Source: Collinsella sp. (GTDB lineage Bacteria > Actinomycetota > Coriobacteriia > Coriobacteriales > Coriobacteriaceae). Taken from it: a stretch of 16,541 nt of DNA. The stretch is from assembly GCA_018380195.1 (NCBI GenBank), contig JAGZUC010000038.1:1-16541 (forward strand), given 5' to 3'. How positions within the stretch are numbered: position 1 is the first letter of the stretch; each line of letters opens with the position of its first letter. A program made the position numbers and the translations under genes. Below the pieces are notes generated by a model that did no database searches, was not told the origin of the DNA, and saw only the letters and a list, made by a program, of their open reading frames with translations. Below, piece by piece: positions 1 to 6,494 of the stretch.

Positions 1-60
1 CCTGGACGAAGTCCGGGCCCGCGCCTTTAGACGCGAGCCCGGGGCCCGTGGGTTATACCC
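1..60. other. GC-rich hairpin-forming edge sequence, identity unknown
   Basis: Three nested or adjacent stems can be drawn here: 1-7 with 11-17 around a GAA loop, a GC-rich stem around 15-41, and GGGT/ACCC at 50-60. No gene end could be assigned. Short open frames run through it on the plus strand but none looks like a known C-terminus. It could be the 3' end of a structured RNA or the terminator region of a gene lying to the left of the window. I did not recognise any tRNA, tmRNA, RNase P or SRP signature. Confidence 0.2.
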
Positions 61-68
61 TAAGAGCA

Positions 69-91
69 AACCACCCTTTTTAAGGGTGGTT
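69..91. terminator. Perfect hairpin downstream of the nitroreductase gene
   Basis: AACCACCCTT (69-78) and AAGGGTGGTT (82-91) pair perfectly over 10 bp around a TTT loop. It lies about 30 bases past the nitroreductase stop on the minus strand, so it probably ends that transcript, and possibly a plus-strand transcript entering from the left. No long U tract follows on either strand, so efficiency is uncertain. Its outer bases AACCACC/GGTGGTT match those of the hairpin at 6769-6805. Confidence 0.5.
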
Positions 92-121
92 CTGATTTGC
101 TTGTGAGGCATGTTCAAAAAT

Positions 122-652
122 CTACTGGAGGAGGAAGTCGGAGAGGGGAATGGTACGGGCCTCGCGATGCTCGGGGTCGGCAATGCGGTCGGCAGGATAG
201 CCGCAGACGAGCATGTGATAGGGGTAGACGCCCTCGGGCAGATTGAACTGCTCTTGGGCCACTTCGGGCTTAAAATGGCACACCCAGCACGTGCCCAGGC
301 CCTGATCTTCGGCTTCCATCATCATCTGATCGCACACGATGGAGGTATCGATAGCGCTGGAGTTCATTTGGTCATATGGACGCACCCAGGCGTCATCGGT
401 AACGCTGCAAATAAGGAAGATAAGCGGAGCGCCAAAGATGGACCCATTACGGGCAAACCGAGGCTGACAGGCAGCGGCCTTCTCCAACATCTCAGGCGTA
501 TCAAGCACCATGACGCGCGAGGGATGTTTATTGCAAGCAGAAGGAGCAATACGTCCTGCCTCAACAATGGCATCCACTATCGACTGCTCAACAGAACGCG
601 CCTCATACTCACGACAAGAATACCGAGAACGAGCCAAATCCAAATAAGACAT
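122..652 (-). CDS. Small nitroreductase family protein (FMN-dependent)
   Basis: The 176-residue product has the layout of a nitroreductase-fold flavoprotein. It shows an N-terminal RSRYSCREY block (residues 8-16, FMN phosphate contact in the family), then PSACNKHPSR (about 37-46), then FGAPLIFLICSV. The later DTSIVCDQMMMEAEDQGLGT segment matches the family's helix followed by the GLGTCW turn. Such enzymes reduce nitro compounds, quinones or other electrophiles with NAD(P)H; the substrate cannot be read from sequence. The frame stays open 23 codons further upstream. I chose the ATG at 652 because GGAGGG lies 5 bases before it and because the protein family begins there. It is transcribed alone, with a hairpin after the stop. 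Confidence 0.85.
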   Translation of the reverse strand: MSYLDLARSRYSCREYEARSVEQSIVDAIVEAGRIAPSACNKHPSRVMVLDTPEMLEKAAACQPRFARNGSIFGAPLIFLICSVTDDAWVRPYDQMNSSAIDTSIVCDQMMMEAEDQGLGTCWVCHFKPEVAQEQFNLPEGVYPYHMLVCGYPADRIADPEHREARTIPLSDFLLQ

Positions 653-836
653 ACGAGCCCTCCAAAGCCGGCGAATCAATCCAAAGTAAAACAAAGGGTA
701 CCCAAAGCCCCATTCAGCCAAACGCCCCTTGTAGAACGAAAATCTAATGATCTAAGATTGAGAAAAACGGTATTGTATGTGCCGTTGTAAATGGTGATGA
801 GTCAGTTATTACCGATACACGATCGGAGAAAGTATA

Positions 837-1175
837 ATGGACAAATCAAAAAAGAAAGAACTCGTGTCCGAATGGAAAGAACGTCATCCAGTGATGGGCG
901 TATTTTGTGCTAAGTGCATTGCAACTGGGGAGCAATTCTTTGATAGCTCTCGTGATGGCAGTACATGGTTTAACCGTCATGGCTTTGAGTTAAAAAGCGG
1001 CAATCATAGAAATAAGAGATTGCAAGAACTTTGGAATACCTATGGTGAAAAAGAGTTCGAATTTTTCACTGTCTGTGAACTGGAATATGAAAATATGTCG
1101 GATGTAAAAGCGAGCGATTTAAAGGAATTACTGGAGTTGTGTTTCCTTGAAAATCCATCAGCAAGAAAATTGTAA
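837..1175 (+). CDS. Small GIY-YIG-like domain protein with degenerate active site
   Basis: This 112-residue protein resembles the small stand-alone proteins annotated as GIY-YIG nuclease family. After a lysine-rich start (MDKSKKKELV) come GVF (residues 21-23) where GIY is expected, and FFDSS (about 34-38) where YIGSS is expected. The conserved HRNKRLQELWNTYG segment and a following FEFF strand then fit the fold. Both hallmark tyrosines are phenylalanines, so nuclease activity is doubtful; this is inferred from motif comparison. GGAGA lies about 8 bases before the ATG. The gene and its upstream region are visibly more AT-rich than every neighbour and use codons such as AAA, AAT and TTA freely, which suggests recent acquisition. 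Function is unknown. Confidence 0.72.
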   Translation: MDKSKKKELVSEWKERHPVMGVFCAKCIATGEQFFDSSRDGSTWFNRHGFELKSGNHRNKRLQELWNTYGEKEFEFFTVCELEYENMSDVKASDLKELLELCFLENPSARKL

Positions 1176-1254
1176 GAAGTGACCAATAGGGTATTAACGG
1201 CCCTGTCAGCAGCGTCTACAGCGTGCCCAATCCATCAGCCAAAGTTCCAATGGT

Positions 1255-1362
1255 GATACGTAAGGCGAAGGCCCGACACCTATTTACTTTCGAACGACTC
1301 TGCCGTGCAGCCGGAGTGAGAAAGCAAATAGGTGCCGGGCCTTCGCCGATGGGACGCGTATC
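1255..1362. repeat. Large imperfect inverted repeat (cruciform) after the DUF47 gene
   Basis: Arms at 1264-1291 and 1320-1347 are complementary over 28 positions with two mismatches. Read as minus-strand RNA, both mismatches become G.U pairs, so the fold is favoured in that direction. An outer pair, GATACG (1255-1260) with CGTATC (1357-1362), and an apical CTGC-CGT-GCAG stem (1300-1310) extend it. It begins 6 bases past the DUF47 stop on the minus strand, where a 3'-end or terminator structure would sit, but no U tract follows. The base stretch GATGGGACG just outside the right arm (1348-1356) recurs next to the 15357-15485 repeat. Confidence 0.75.
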
Positions 1363-1367
1363 CCCAA

Positions 1368-1991
1368 TTAACTGTTCTTCATGACAATCGAATCCACAAC
1401 ATCGGCCACATTCTCGCAGCAGTCGGCGCAGTACTCCAGGAAGGCGTAGACGTCACGCCAAGCGATGACCTCGAGCGGATCCTTGCCGTTAACGTGCAGG
1501 TTGCGCATGGCGTTGATGTAGAGCTCGTCGGCCTCGGACTCGATGGTGTTGATCTGGATGACCAGCTCGCGCAGCGTTTTGGACTTGCGGTAGTTGGGAA
1601 GCTCGACCATCAGGTCTTTCATGGCGCGGCAGGCGTCAGTCACCTTGTGGGCGATGACGATGGCGTCGGGATGGATGCTCTGAATGTTGGTGAAGTAGAC
1701 GCGCTGCACGACGCCCTCAATACGGTCGAGCACGGTGTCGAGCGCGCAGCTCATCAGATCCAGATCCTCGCGCTCGAGCGGGGTGATAAAGGCGGTGAGC
1801 AGGGCGTCTTCGAGCTCGTGGTGCTTCTTGTCTGCCGCATGCTCAATCGCATGCATCTTATTGAGCATGTCGTGAATCTGCGCGGGATCGAAGTTCTCAA
1901 AAATCTTGGTGAGCAGCTCTGCGGCCTGGACGGCGAGGTCGGCGCAAGCGACGTAGTTGTCAAAGTAGAACGAATCGGGTTTCTTTGCCAT
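1368..1991 (-). CDS. DUF47 / PhoU-like Pit accessory protein
   Basis: The 207-residue, almost wholly helical protein has the DUF47 (PhoU_div) look: MAKKPDSFYFDNYV at the start, an IHDMLNKMHAIEHAADKKHHEL helix rich in His/Glu/Asp, LEREDLDLMSCALDTVLDRIEG in the middle, and an INTIESEADELY repeat of the same metal-binding helix theme. Family members sit next to PiT phosphate transporters and are thought to tune phosphate uptake, like PhoU with Pst. Here it follows the PiT gene by 67 bases on the same strand, so the two are very likely cotranscribed. The ATG at 1991 is preceded by GAAAGGA at good spacing. Length is normal for the family. The start and function class are secure; its exact partner action is inferred from neighbourhood. 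Confidence 0.9.
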   Translation of the reverse strand: MAKKPDSFYFDNYVACADLAVQAAELLTKIFENFDPAQIHDMLNKMHAIEHAADKKHHELEDALLTAFITPLEREDLDLMSCALDTVLDRIEGVVQRVYFTNIQSIHPDAIVIAHKVTDACRAMKDLMVELPNYRKSKTLRELVIQINTIESEADELYINAMRNLHVNGKDPLEVIAWRDVYAFLEYCADCCENVADVVDSIVMKNS

Positions 1992-2058
1992 GGGTGGGTC
2001 CTTTCGAGGCGAAGACGGGTGGGCGAAGTGTTGCGGTCCGGATGGACGTTCGGTTTGA

Positions 2059-3108
2059 TTAGAGGAACATCATGAACAGCTTGGCCATGACAAAGCTGAT
2101 GAGTCCGCAGGCGGGGAAGGTGAAGAACCAGGTGAACATCATGTCCTTGACGACTCCGAAGTTGATGGCCGAGAGGCGCTTGACGGCACCGACGCCCATG
2201 ATGGCGCAGGTCTTGATGTGTGTGGAGGACACGGGGATGCCGGTAAGGGTGGCAAGCAGCAGGTTCGCGGCGCCCGCGAGGTCGGCGGAGAAGCCCTGAT
2301 ACTTCTCGAGCTTAACCATGCTCTGGCCGACGGACTTGATGATGCGCTCACCGCCCACGCTGGTACCGATACCCATAGTGGCCGAGCACAGCAGCATAAT
2401 CCAGATGGGGATGCCGGCATCGCCGACGCTGGTCTGGCCGTTTGCGAAGGCCACGCCTAAAAAGAGCACGCCGATGAACTTCTGTCCATCCTGCGCGCCG
2501 TGCATAAAGCTCATGGCCGCAGCGCTCGCGATCTGAGCGTATTTAAAGAAGACATTGGCACGTCGCCTGTTGGCGGCGGCGAAAAGAATCGAGACGAGTT
2601 TGCACAGGACCCAGCCCATGACAAAGCCCAGGCCGATGGAGAGCGCCAGGCCGTAGATGACCTTCATCCACTCGTGGACGTTGACGCTGCTCGCGCCGCC
2701 GAGGGCGATAGCGGCACCGGTCAGGCCGGCGATAAGGCTGTGGCTTTGCGAGGTGGGGATGCCAAAACGCGACGCTGTGGCGCCGTAGACGACGATGGAG
2801 AACAGGGCCGCGCACAGGCAGGCGAGCGCCATGGTGCTGTTTCCGCCAAAGTCGACGATATGCGAGATGGTATTGGCGACGCTCGCATTAAAGTGCGTCA
2901 TGATGAGCACACCGAGGAAGTTGAATGCGGCGCTCATGAGAATGGCGGCGCGGGCGGGCATGCAACGCGTAGTGACGCAGGTCGCGATGGCGTTGGGCGC
3001 GTCGGTCCATCCATTGACGAAGATGGCGCCGAGCGCGAGGATCACGGTGACGGCAAGGACTGGGTTCGACACAATTTGGCCGAGGAAGGTTGAGAACGTT
3101 ACGTCCAT
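2059..3108 (-). CDS. pit: PiT family inorganic phosphate transporter
   Basis: The 349-residue polytopic membrane protein carries the inverted-duplicated PiT signatures. The first is in VNGWTDAPNAIATCV (about residues 32-46). The second half has FMHGAQDGQKFIGVL, with GIPTSQSHSLIAGLTGAAI and GIPVSSTHIKTCAIMG as the two paired re-entrant motifs. PiT proteins import phosphate, usually as a metal-phosphate complex, driven by H+ or Na+. It leads a two-gene unit with the DUF47 protein. The ATG at 3108 has only a weak GAGAAAG-type site upstream. A far stronger site and a three-codon frame lie about 40-60 bases further upstream in the leader and are listed separately. I did not find a convincing Pho box. 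Confidence 0.92.
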   Translation of the reverse strand: MDVTFSTFLGQIVSNPVLAVTVILALGAIFVNGWTDAPNAIATCVTTRCMPARAAILMSAAFNFLGVLIMTHFNASVANTISHIVDFGGNSTMALACLCAALFSIVVYGATASRFGIPTSQSHSLIAGLTGAAIALGGASSVNVHEWMKVIYGLALSIGLGFVMGWVLCKLVSILFAAANRRRANVFFKYAQIASAAAMSFMHGAQDGQKFIGVLFLGVAFANGQTSVGDAGIPIWIMLLCSATMGIGTSVGGERIIKSVGQSMVKLEKYQGFSADLAGAANLLLATLTGIPVSSTHIKTCAIMGVGAVKRLSAINFGVVKDMMFTWFFTFPACGLISFVMAKLFMMFL

Positions 3109-3138
3109 ATATGGGCTTTCTCGAAGTTTGCAGGCACG

Positions 3139-3170
3139 TTACAAAAACATGATAAATCGTATCACCTCCT
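3139..3170 (-). promoter_or_regulatory. Strong Shine-Dalgarno and three-codon leader frame upstream of pit
   Basis: On the minus strand AGGAGGTGAT (3170-3161) is fully complementary to the usual 16S 3' end. Ten bases later comes ATG TTT TTG TAA (3150-3139). This mini-frame is in the same phase as pit, whose ATG follows 30 bases after the TAA. It may be a leader peptide that affects pit translation, or the relic of an older start. Spacing from AGGAGG to the ATG (14 bases) is longer than optimal, so use as a start is uncertain. Confidence 0.35.
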
Positions 3171-3358
3171 GCGGGTTTCTTTACCGAGTTCTGATGGGAG
3201 AAGTGAACTTTTTGGCACTAAAATTGAATATTAGCCCTGTTGACCGCGGGTGTTCTTTTTGCTAACACGCCATGCGGACACGTGCGATTACTACGACACT
3301 CCAAAACCACAGTCTGTTCGCTTTACAACATGCAAACATGCGTTCGATAATAGGAGGC

Positions 3359-3697
3359 ATGGAATATCGACAGACAGACGGCAAAACTCGGCGCGTACAC
3401 AAGCAGTATGTGGACGTCGTGGCTCGCATCCTCGCGGGCGGACAAGTCGTGCCAGTCGCCGTCTGCTGGGTCGACGGACGTTGTTTTACAATCGATGAAA
3501 TTATCTCGACCACCGGGTTTGGCCTGACGGTCCACGGCATCCGTACGGCGACCTATAAGGTGCGTTTTGGCGGGCACGTGACCGAGTTGTATCTGGAGGA
3601 CCAGACGCGCGAGCGGGCGGACGGCTCGCAGGCGCACGTGATGCGTTGGTGGGTCTGGGCCTTTGATCGTACGCTCGAGGGCGAGCGCCGTGGGTAA
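3359..3697 (+). CDS. Conserved small protein of unknown function (DUF6504-like)
   Basis: The 112-residue product begins MEYRQTDGKTRRVHKQYVDV and contains GQVVPVAVCWVDGRCFTIDEI followed by YKVRFGGHVTELYLED and a tryptophan-rich WWVWAFDR end. This order of a short beta-rich body, 'G.v.P..v.W.DGR...ID', then 'y.vr.gg....LY.e' is familiar from small uncharacterised proteins of Firmicutes and Actinobacteria. I cannot name a function. The frame is open 29 codons further upstream, but conservation starts here. AGGAGG (3352-3357) precedes the ATG by only one base, much closer than usual, and no alternative in-frame start fits better. It is divergent from pit and followed closely by the Bax inhibitor gene. 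Confidence 0.7.
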   Translation: MEYRQTDGKTRRVHKQYVDVVARILAGGQVVPVAVCWVDGRCFTIDEIISTTGFGLTVHGIRTATYKVRFGGHVTELYLEDQTRERADGSQAHVMRWWVWAFDRTLEGERRG

Positions 3698-3715
3698 GGA
3701 CGTACGGCATTCGGG

Positions 3716-3721
3716 TACAAT
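3716..3721 (+). promoter_or_regulatory. Candidate -10 element (TACAAT) for the Bax inhibitor-1 gene
   Basis: TACAAT preceded by GGG lies about 60 bases before the Bax inhibitor ATG. No good -35 box stands 16-18 bases upstream. Similar -10 boxes with poor -35 boxes occur before other genes here (TACGAT, TATCAT, TAAACT), so the window's promoters appear to be of that kind. Confidence 0.35.
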
Positions 3722-3745
3722 GACAGGAATCTTGTCACCTGCTGC

Positions 3746-3767
3746 GCCGTCTTTCACGGCACTTTTT
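3746..3767 (+). terminator. Short hairpin plus T run just before the Bax inhibitor ribosome site
   Basis: GCCGT (3746-3750) and ACGGC (3756-3760) pair around CTTTC and are followed by AC and five Ts. It may end transcription from the upstream small gene, or act as an attenuator in the Bax inhibitor leader, since the candidate promoter lies before it. The stem is only 5 bp, so this is weak. Confidence 0.3.
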
Positions 3768-3781
3768 GAAAGGACGAAATT

Positions 3782-4477
3782 ATGAACGATATCCAGGGCT
3801 ATCAGAACGGCCCCATCGAGGCCGGCGCAAGCCGTGCCAAGGAGATGTCGCCGCGTGCGTACAATCTTGCCATGTCTGCCCTCATCTTCTTGGGCTTTTG
3901 TGCCATGGGCGTCGGTGCTTACTTTACGAGCACCATGTCGTTTGCGCGCATGATGATGAGCGGGGCTGCCCTACCGCTGGTTTTTGGCTCGTTTATTTTG
4001 ACCATCGTCGGCATGGTCATGATGTCGGCCGCCGCCAGCAAGCAGTCCGTGGGCCTGTCCCTTGTGGGCTACGTAATCTTTGCGAGCACCTTTGGCCTGA
4101 CCGCGTCGTTTGGCCTTGCCAACTACGACCTGCCCACCATCAACACTGCCTTTATCGCCACGGCCGCCATCACCTTTGTCTTTGGCGCCTTGGGCGTGAC
4201 GTTCCCCAAGTTTTTCCAGCGCGTATATGGCATCGGTTTTGGCATTCTGCTCGCCACTATTCTGGTTGAGATCGTGCTGATGTTCATGGGCGTCTCGCAG
4301 ACCATCACCGACCTGATCGTGATCGTGGTGTTCGCCGGCTTTATTGGCTACGACACCTATGTTGCCACGACGGTGCCGCCTACGCTGCCCAACGCCGTGC
4401 TCATGGCGTCCAATCTGTTCGTGGACATTATCAACGTGTTCTTGCGTGTTCTGAATATCCTCGGTCGTCGCGACTAG
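3782..4477 (+). CDS. Bax inhibitor-1 (BI-1/TMBIM, YccA-like) membrane protein
   Basis: The 231-residue protein has seven hydrophobic segments (roughly residues 28-48, 59-80, 88-109, 118-138, 146-168, 172-193 and 200-226). It ends with the typical BI-1 signature GYDTY (sixth segment) and FVDIINVFLRVLNILGRRD. The paired acidic residues in the last two segments correspond to the family's pH-sensing and calcium-leak site. In bacteria these proteins are inner-membrane; YbhL and YccA of E. coli are relatives, and YccA interacts with FtsH. The job here is not known. The start is supported by GAAAGGA 7 bases before the ATG. It stands alone, with a strong terminator after it. Confidence 0.92.
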   Translation: MNDIQGYQNGPIEAGASRAKEMSPRAYNLAMSALIFLGFCAMGVGAYFTSTMSFARMMMSGAALPLVFGSFILTIVGMVMMSAAASKQSVGLSLVGYVIFASTFGLTASFGLANYDLPTINTAFIATAAITFVFGALGVTFPKFFQRVYGIGFGILLATILVEIVLMFMGVSQTITDLIVIVVFAGFIGYDTYVATTVPPTLPNAVLMASNLFVDIINVFLRVLNILGRRD

Positions 4478-4522
4478 TGCGATGCCTTGCGTTGCTCTTA
4501 TCGGGCGCGGTAAAACGATGCG

Positions 4523-4551
4523 AAAGGCGGTTCTTCGGGGCCGCCTTTTTT
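4523..4551 (+). terminator. Rho-independent terminator with UUCG tetraloop
   Basis: GGCGGTTC (4526-4533), TTCG, GGGCCGCC (4538-4545) form an 8-bp stem, two pairs being G.U, on a UUCG loop, extended by AAA/TTT at its base and followed by six Ts. It ends the Bax inhibitor transcript, 49 bases past its stop. Confidence 0.92.
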
Positions 4552-4564
4552 ATGCGTGGCGGGG

Positions 4565-4570
4565 TATCAT
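4565..4570 (+). promoter_or_regulatory. Candidate -10 element (TATCAT) for the macrodomain gene
   Basis: TATCAT follows GGGG, 46 bases before the ATG of the macrodomain gene and 14 bases past the previous terminator. No -35 box is recognisable, because the position falls in the terminator hairpin. It is the only plausible element in this short gap. Confidence 0.3.
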
Positions 4571-4616
4571 GGATGGAAAAAGCCGATAGCGGCAGCGACA
4601 GGAAAGGTGACCACTT

Positions 4617-5747
4617 ATGGCAGACGTCGACAACAGGAACCGTAACCGCAGGCCCAACCGCGCGGGGCAGCCGAACCCTAAGCGTGAGGCTCGCGCCAAG
4701 GCTGCCGAGCGTCATGTGGCGGCTGTGTCCGAGGCCTGCGCCAAGGATATCGAGCGCTCGCTTGTCGGCGTTCGCGAGTTCGACGGTATGCCCGCCGGCT
4801 TTGTCGCGGCGATGAAGGCCAAGGCCCAGGCGGTCGTGGCTGCTGAGGAGGCGGTTGTCGAGGAGACGAAGGCCGCCGAGACCGCCGAGGTCGACGCCGC
4901 GGTTGAGGCCGAGGTTGTGGCCGAGCCTGCACCCGCCGAGGATGCCGCCGAGCCTGCGCCTGCCGAGGAACCCGCCCCGGTTCTGCCCGAGGTCACCGTG
5001 CTCGACGCTTCCGCCATCCAGGCCATCCTAGACAACGGCCGTGGCTATGCTCAGTTCTGCGATATGGCCGTGCTCGCCTTTGCCTCGTTTACCAATCCGG
5101 GCGGCGGCTATATCCAGGGCTATCTGGGCCAGGAGGCCACGCTCTGCGCCGATTCGTACCTGTACAACGTGCTCGACAAGCAGCGCAAGTGGTACGGCGA
5201 GAACCGTCGCCGCAACATCAACTGCGAGCTCTACCGTAACCGCGCCCTGGTGGTGCCCGCCGTGCGCTTCGACCGCAACCACGTGCATGCGTACGCCGAC
5301 GTGATCGTGGCCGCAGCGCCCAACGTCAAGCGTGCCCGCCAGGAGTACCGCGTGAGCGACGACGCCCTGCTGGACGCACTGCACGACCGTATCCGCTTTG
5401 TTCTTGCCATCTGCGATGAGCTGGGCCGCGAGAAGCTCGTGCTGGGCGCTTGGGGCTGCGACAACAACGGCTTTGACGCCGAGGCTGTGGCAGAGCTCTT
5501 CCGCAAGGAGCTCGCGTCGGGTGACTTTAAGGTCAAGCAGGTCTTCTTCGCCGTGCCCTCTACGCGCTGGGACGAGGACTTCGCCAAGTTCGAGCACGTG
5601 CTGGCAAACTTCCCCGAGCGCAACGAGGAGTCCTATGCCCAGGTTGCCGCACGCGCTGCGGCTGCTCGCGCCGCCGAGCAGGCCCAGGCTGCCGCCGAGG
5701 ACGATGAGGACGATGAGGACGATGACGATTGGCGCAAGTACCTGTAA
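4617..5747 (+). CDS. TIGR02452 / microbial PARG-type macrodomain protein, catalytic motif altered
   Basis: This 376-residue protein has three parts. Residues 1-125 are low-complexity: a basic start (NRNRNRRPNRAGQPNPKREAR), then Ala/Glu/Pro-rich repeats. Residues about 130-340 form a PARG-type macrodomain: VLAFASFTNPGGG (GGG at 162-164), RNRALVVPAVRF, ADVIVAAAPNV and LVLGAWGC (ending C281). The tail is alanine-rich and ends in a run of Asp/Glu (AAEDDEDDEDDDD) before WRKYL. Bacterial PARG-like enzymes remove ADP-ribose and use GGG-X6-8-QEE, where the second Glu is catalytic. Here the motif reads QEA (172-174), so the catalytic Glu is Ala. The usual GCGxFGN loop also reads GCDNNGF (280-286). It may therefore bind ADP-ribose or a related ligand rather than hydrolyse it; that is inference. 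A GGAAAGG site precedes the ATG, and a strong terminator follows. Confidence 0.82.
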   Translation: MADVDNRNRNRRPNRAGQPNPKREARAKAAERHVAAVSEACAKDIERSLVGVREFDGMPAGFVAAMKAKAQAVVAAEEAVVEETKAAETAEVDAAVEAEVVAEPAPAEDAAEPAPAEEPAPVLPEVTVLDASAIQAILDNGRGYAQFCDMAVLAFASFTNPGGGYIQGYLGQEATLCADSYLYNVLDKQRKWYGENRRRNINCELYRNRALVVPAVRFDRNHVHAYADVIVAAAPNVKRARQEYRVSDDALLDALHDRIRFVLAICDELGREKLVLGAWGCDNNGFDAEAVAELFRKELASGDFKVKQVFFAVPSTRWDEDFAKFEHVLANFPERNEESYAQVAARAAAARAAEQAQAAAEDDEDDEDDDDWRKYL

Positions 5748-5772
5748 TCGGTACGTGCCGACAGATAGGTCG

Positions 5773-5807
5773 AGCCGGCGGGGGGGGGCTGCTCCCGTCG
5801 GCTTTTT
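5773..5807 (+). terminator. Rho-independent terminator containing a nine-G run
   Basis: AGCCGGCGGG (5773-5782) pairs with CCCGTCGGCT (5794-5803), 10 bp with one G.U, followed by a run of Ts (5803-5807). It lies 25 bases after the macrodomain stop. The G run at 5780-5788 spans the stem and loop and could slip in replication or in sequencing. Confidence 0.88.
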
Positions 5808-5826
5808 ACTAAAGGAAGGGCTTACG

Positions 5827-6486
5827 ATGAAAAACGTTCTGTGCTTTGGTGACAGCAATACCTATGGCTATGATCCGGCTGGTATGCGCGATGGCACCGC
5901 GGTGCGCTATGCGCAGGATGTGCGCTGATGCGGCGTGGCGCAGCGTGACCTGGGCGAGGGCTGGCATGTGATTGAGGAGGGGCTCAACGGCCGCACGACG
6001 GTGCGCGACGATATGTGCCATCTGGACACTAACCTCAACGGCATTCGCGCGCTTCCGATGCTGCTCGAGGCCCATAAGCCGCTGGACGCCATTGTAATCA
6101 TGCTGGGCACCAACGACTGTAAGACGGTCTTTAACGTGACAGCTTCCGATATCGCCCGTGGCGCCATGGCACTGATTCGCGCCGTCCGCGCGTTTCCGTG
6201 GACCGATGCTGCGCCTTGTCCGCGCATTCTGCTGATGGCTCCTATCAAGATCAAGCCGCAGATCGCCGATGTATATATGACCGATTTTGACGAGCGTTCC
6301 GTCGAGGCCTCGGAGCATTTTGGTGAGTACTACGCACATGTGGCTGAGCAGTTTGGCTGCGACTTTTTGAATGCCGCCGACTTTGCCGAGCCGGGCGATA
6401 TCGACTATCTGCATATGATGCCCGAAAGCCACGAGAGCTTGGGACATGCCGTGGCAGCCAAGCTCCAAGAGATGCTCGGTGAGTAG
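5827..6486 (+). pseudogene. SGNH/GDSL hydrolase interrupted by an in-frame TGA at codon 34
   Basis: Read through, the 219-codon frame is a complete SGNH hydrolase (arylesterase or lysophospholipase L1-like). Block I is FGDSNTYG with nucleophile Ser9. Block II is EEGLNGRTTV, block III is GTND (94-97), and block V is DYLH (Asp193, His196) followed by SLGH. Codon 34 (5926-5928) is TGA inside AQDVR-stop-CGVAQ, where relatives usually have Trp (DVRW), so one G-to-A change from TGG explains it. Phase is the same on both sides and no other damage is visible, so the break is recent, a sequencing error, or read through. Internal restart at GTG 5935 would lose the Ser9 block. AAAGGAAGG lies 7 bases before the ATG at 5827. 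Confidence 0.8.
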
Positions 6487-6494
6487 CGCGACCC

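Noticed and set aside
1..60. 3' end of RNase P RNA, tmRNA or a tRNA
   Set aside because: Compared by eye with the conserved 3' ends of these RNAs, no diagnostic sequence matches; left as unidentified structure.
653..721. N-terminal extension of the nitroreductase by 23 codons
   Set aside because: The family starts at MSYLDLARSRYS and a GGAGGG ribosome site fits ATG 652.
1190..1380. Short open frame crossing the cruciform after the GIY-YIG gene
   Set aside because: It exists only because the inverted repeat lacks stops in that phase; no start with a ribosome site and no resemblance to a protein.
3272..3358. 29-codon upstream extension of the DUF6504-like protein
   Set aside because: No ribosome site precedes the upstream ATGs, and conserved-looking sequence begins at MEYRQ.
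5028..5858. 276-codon open frame antisense to the macrodomain gene
   Set aside because: It crosses the macrodomain gene and its terminator and has no ribosome site or family features.
5935..6486. Independent gene starting at GTG 5935
   Set aside because: The product would lack the catalytic serine block found just upstream in the same phase, and no ribosome site is correctly spaced; one interrupted SGNH gene explains both parts.
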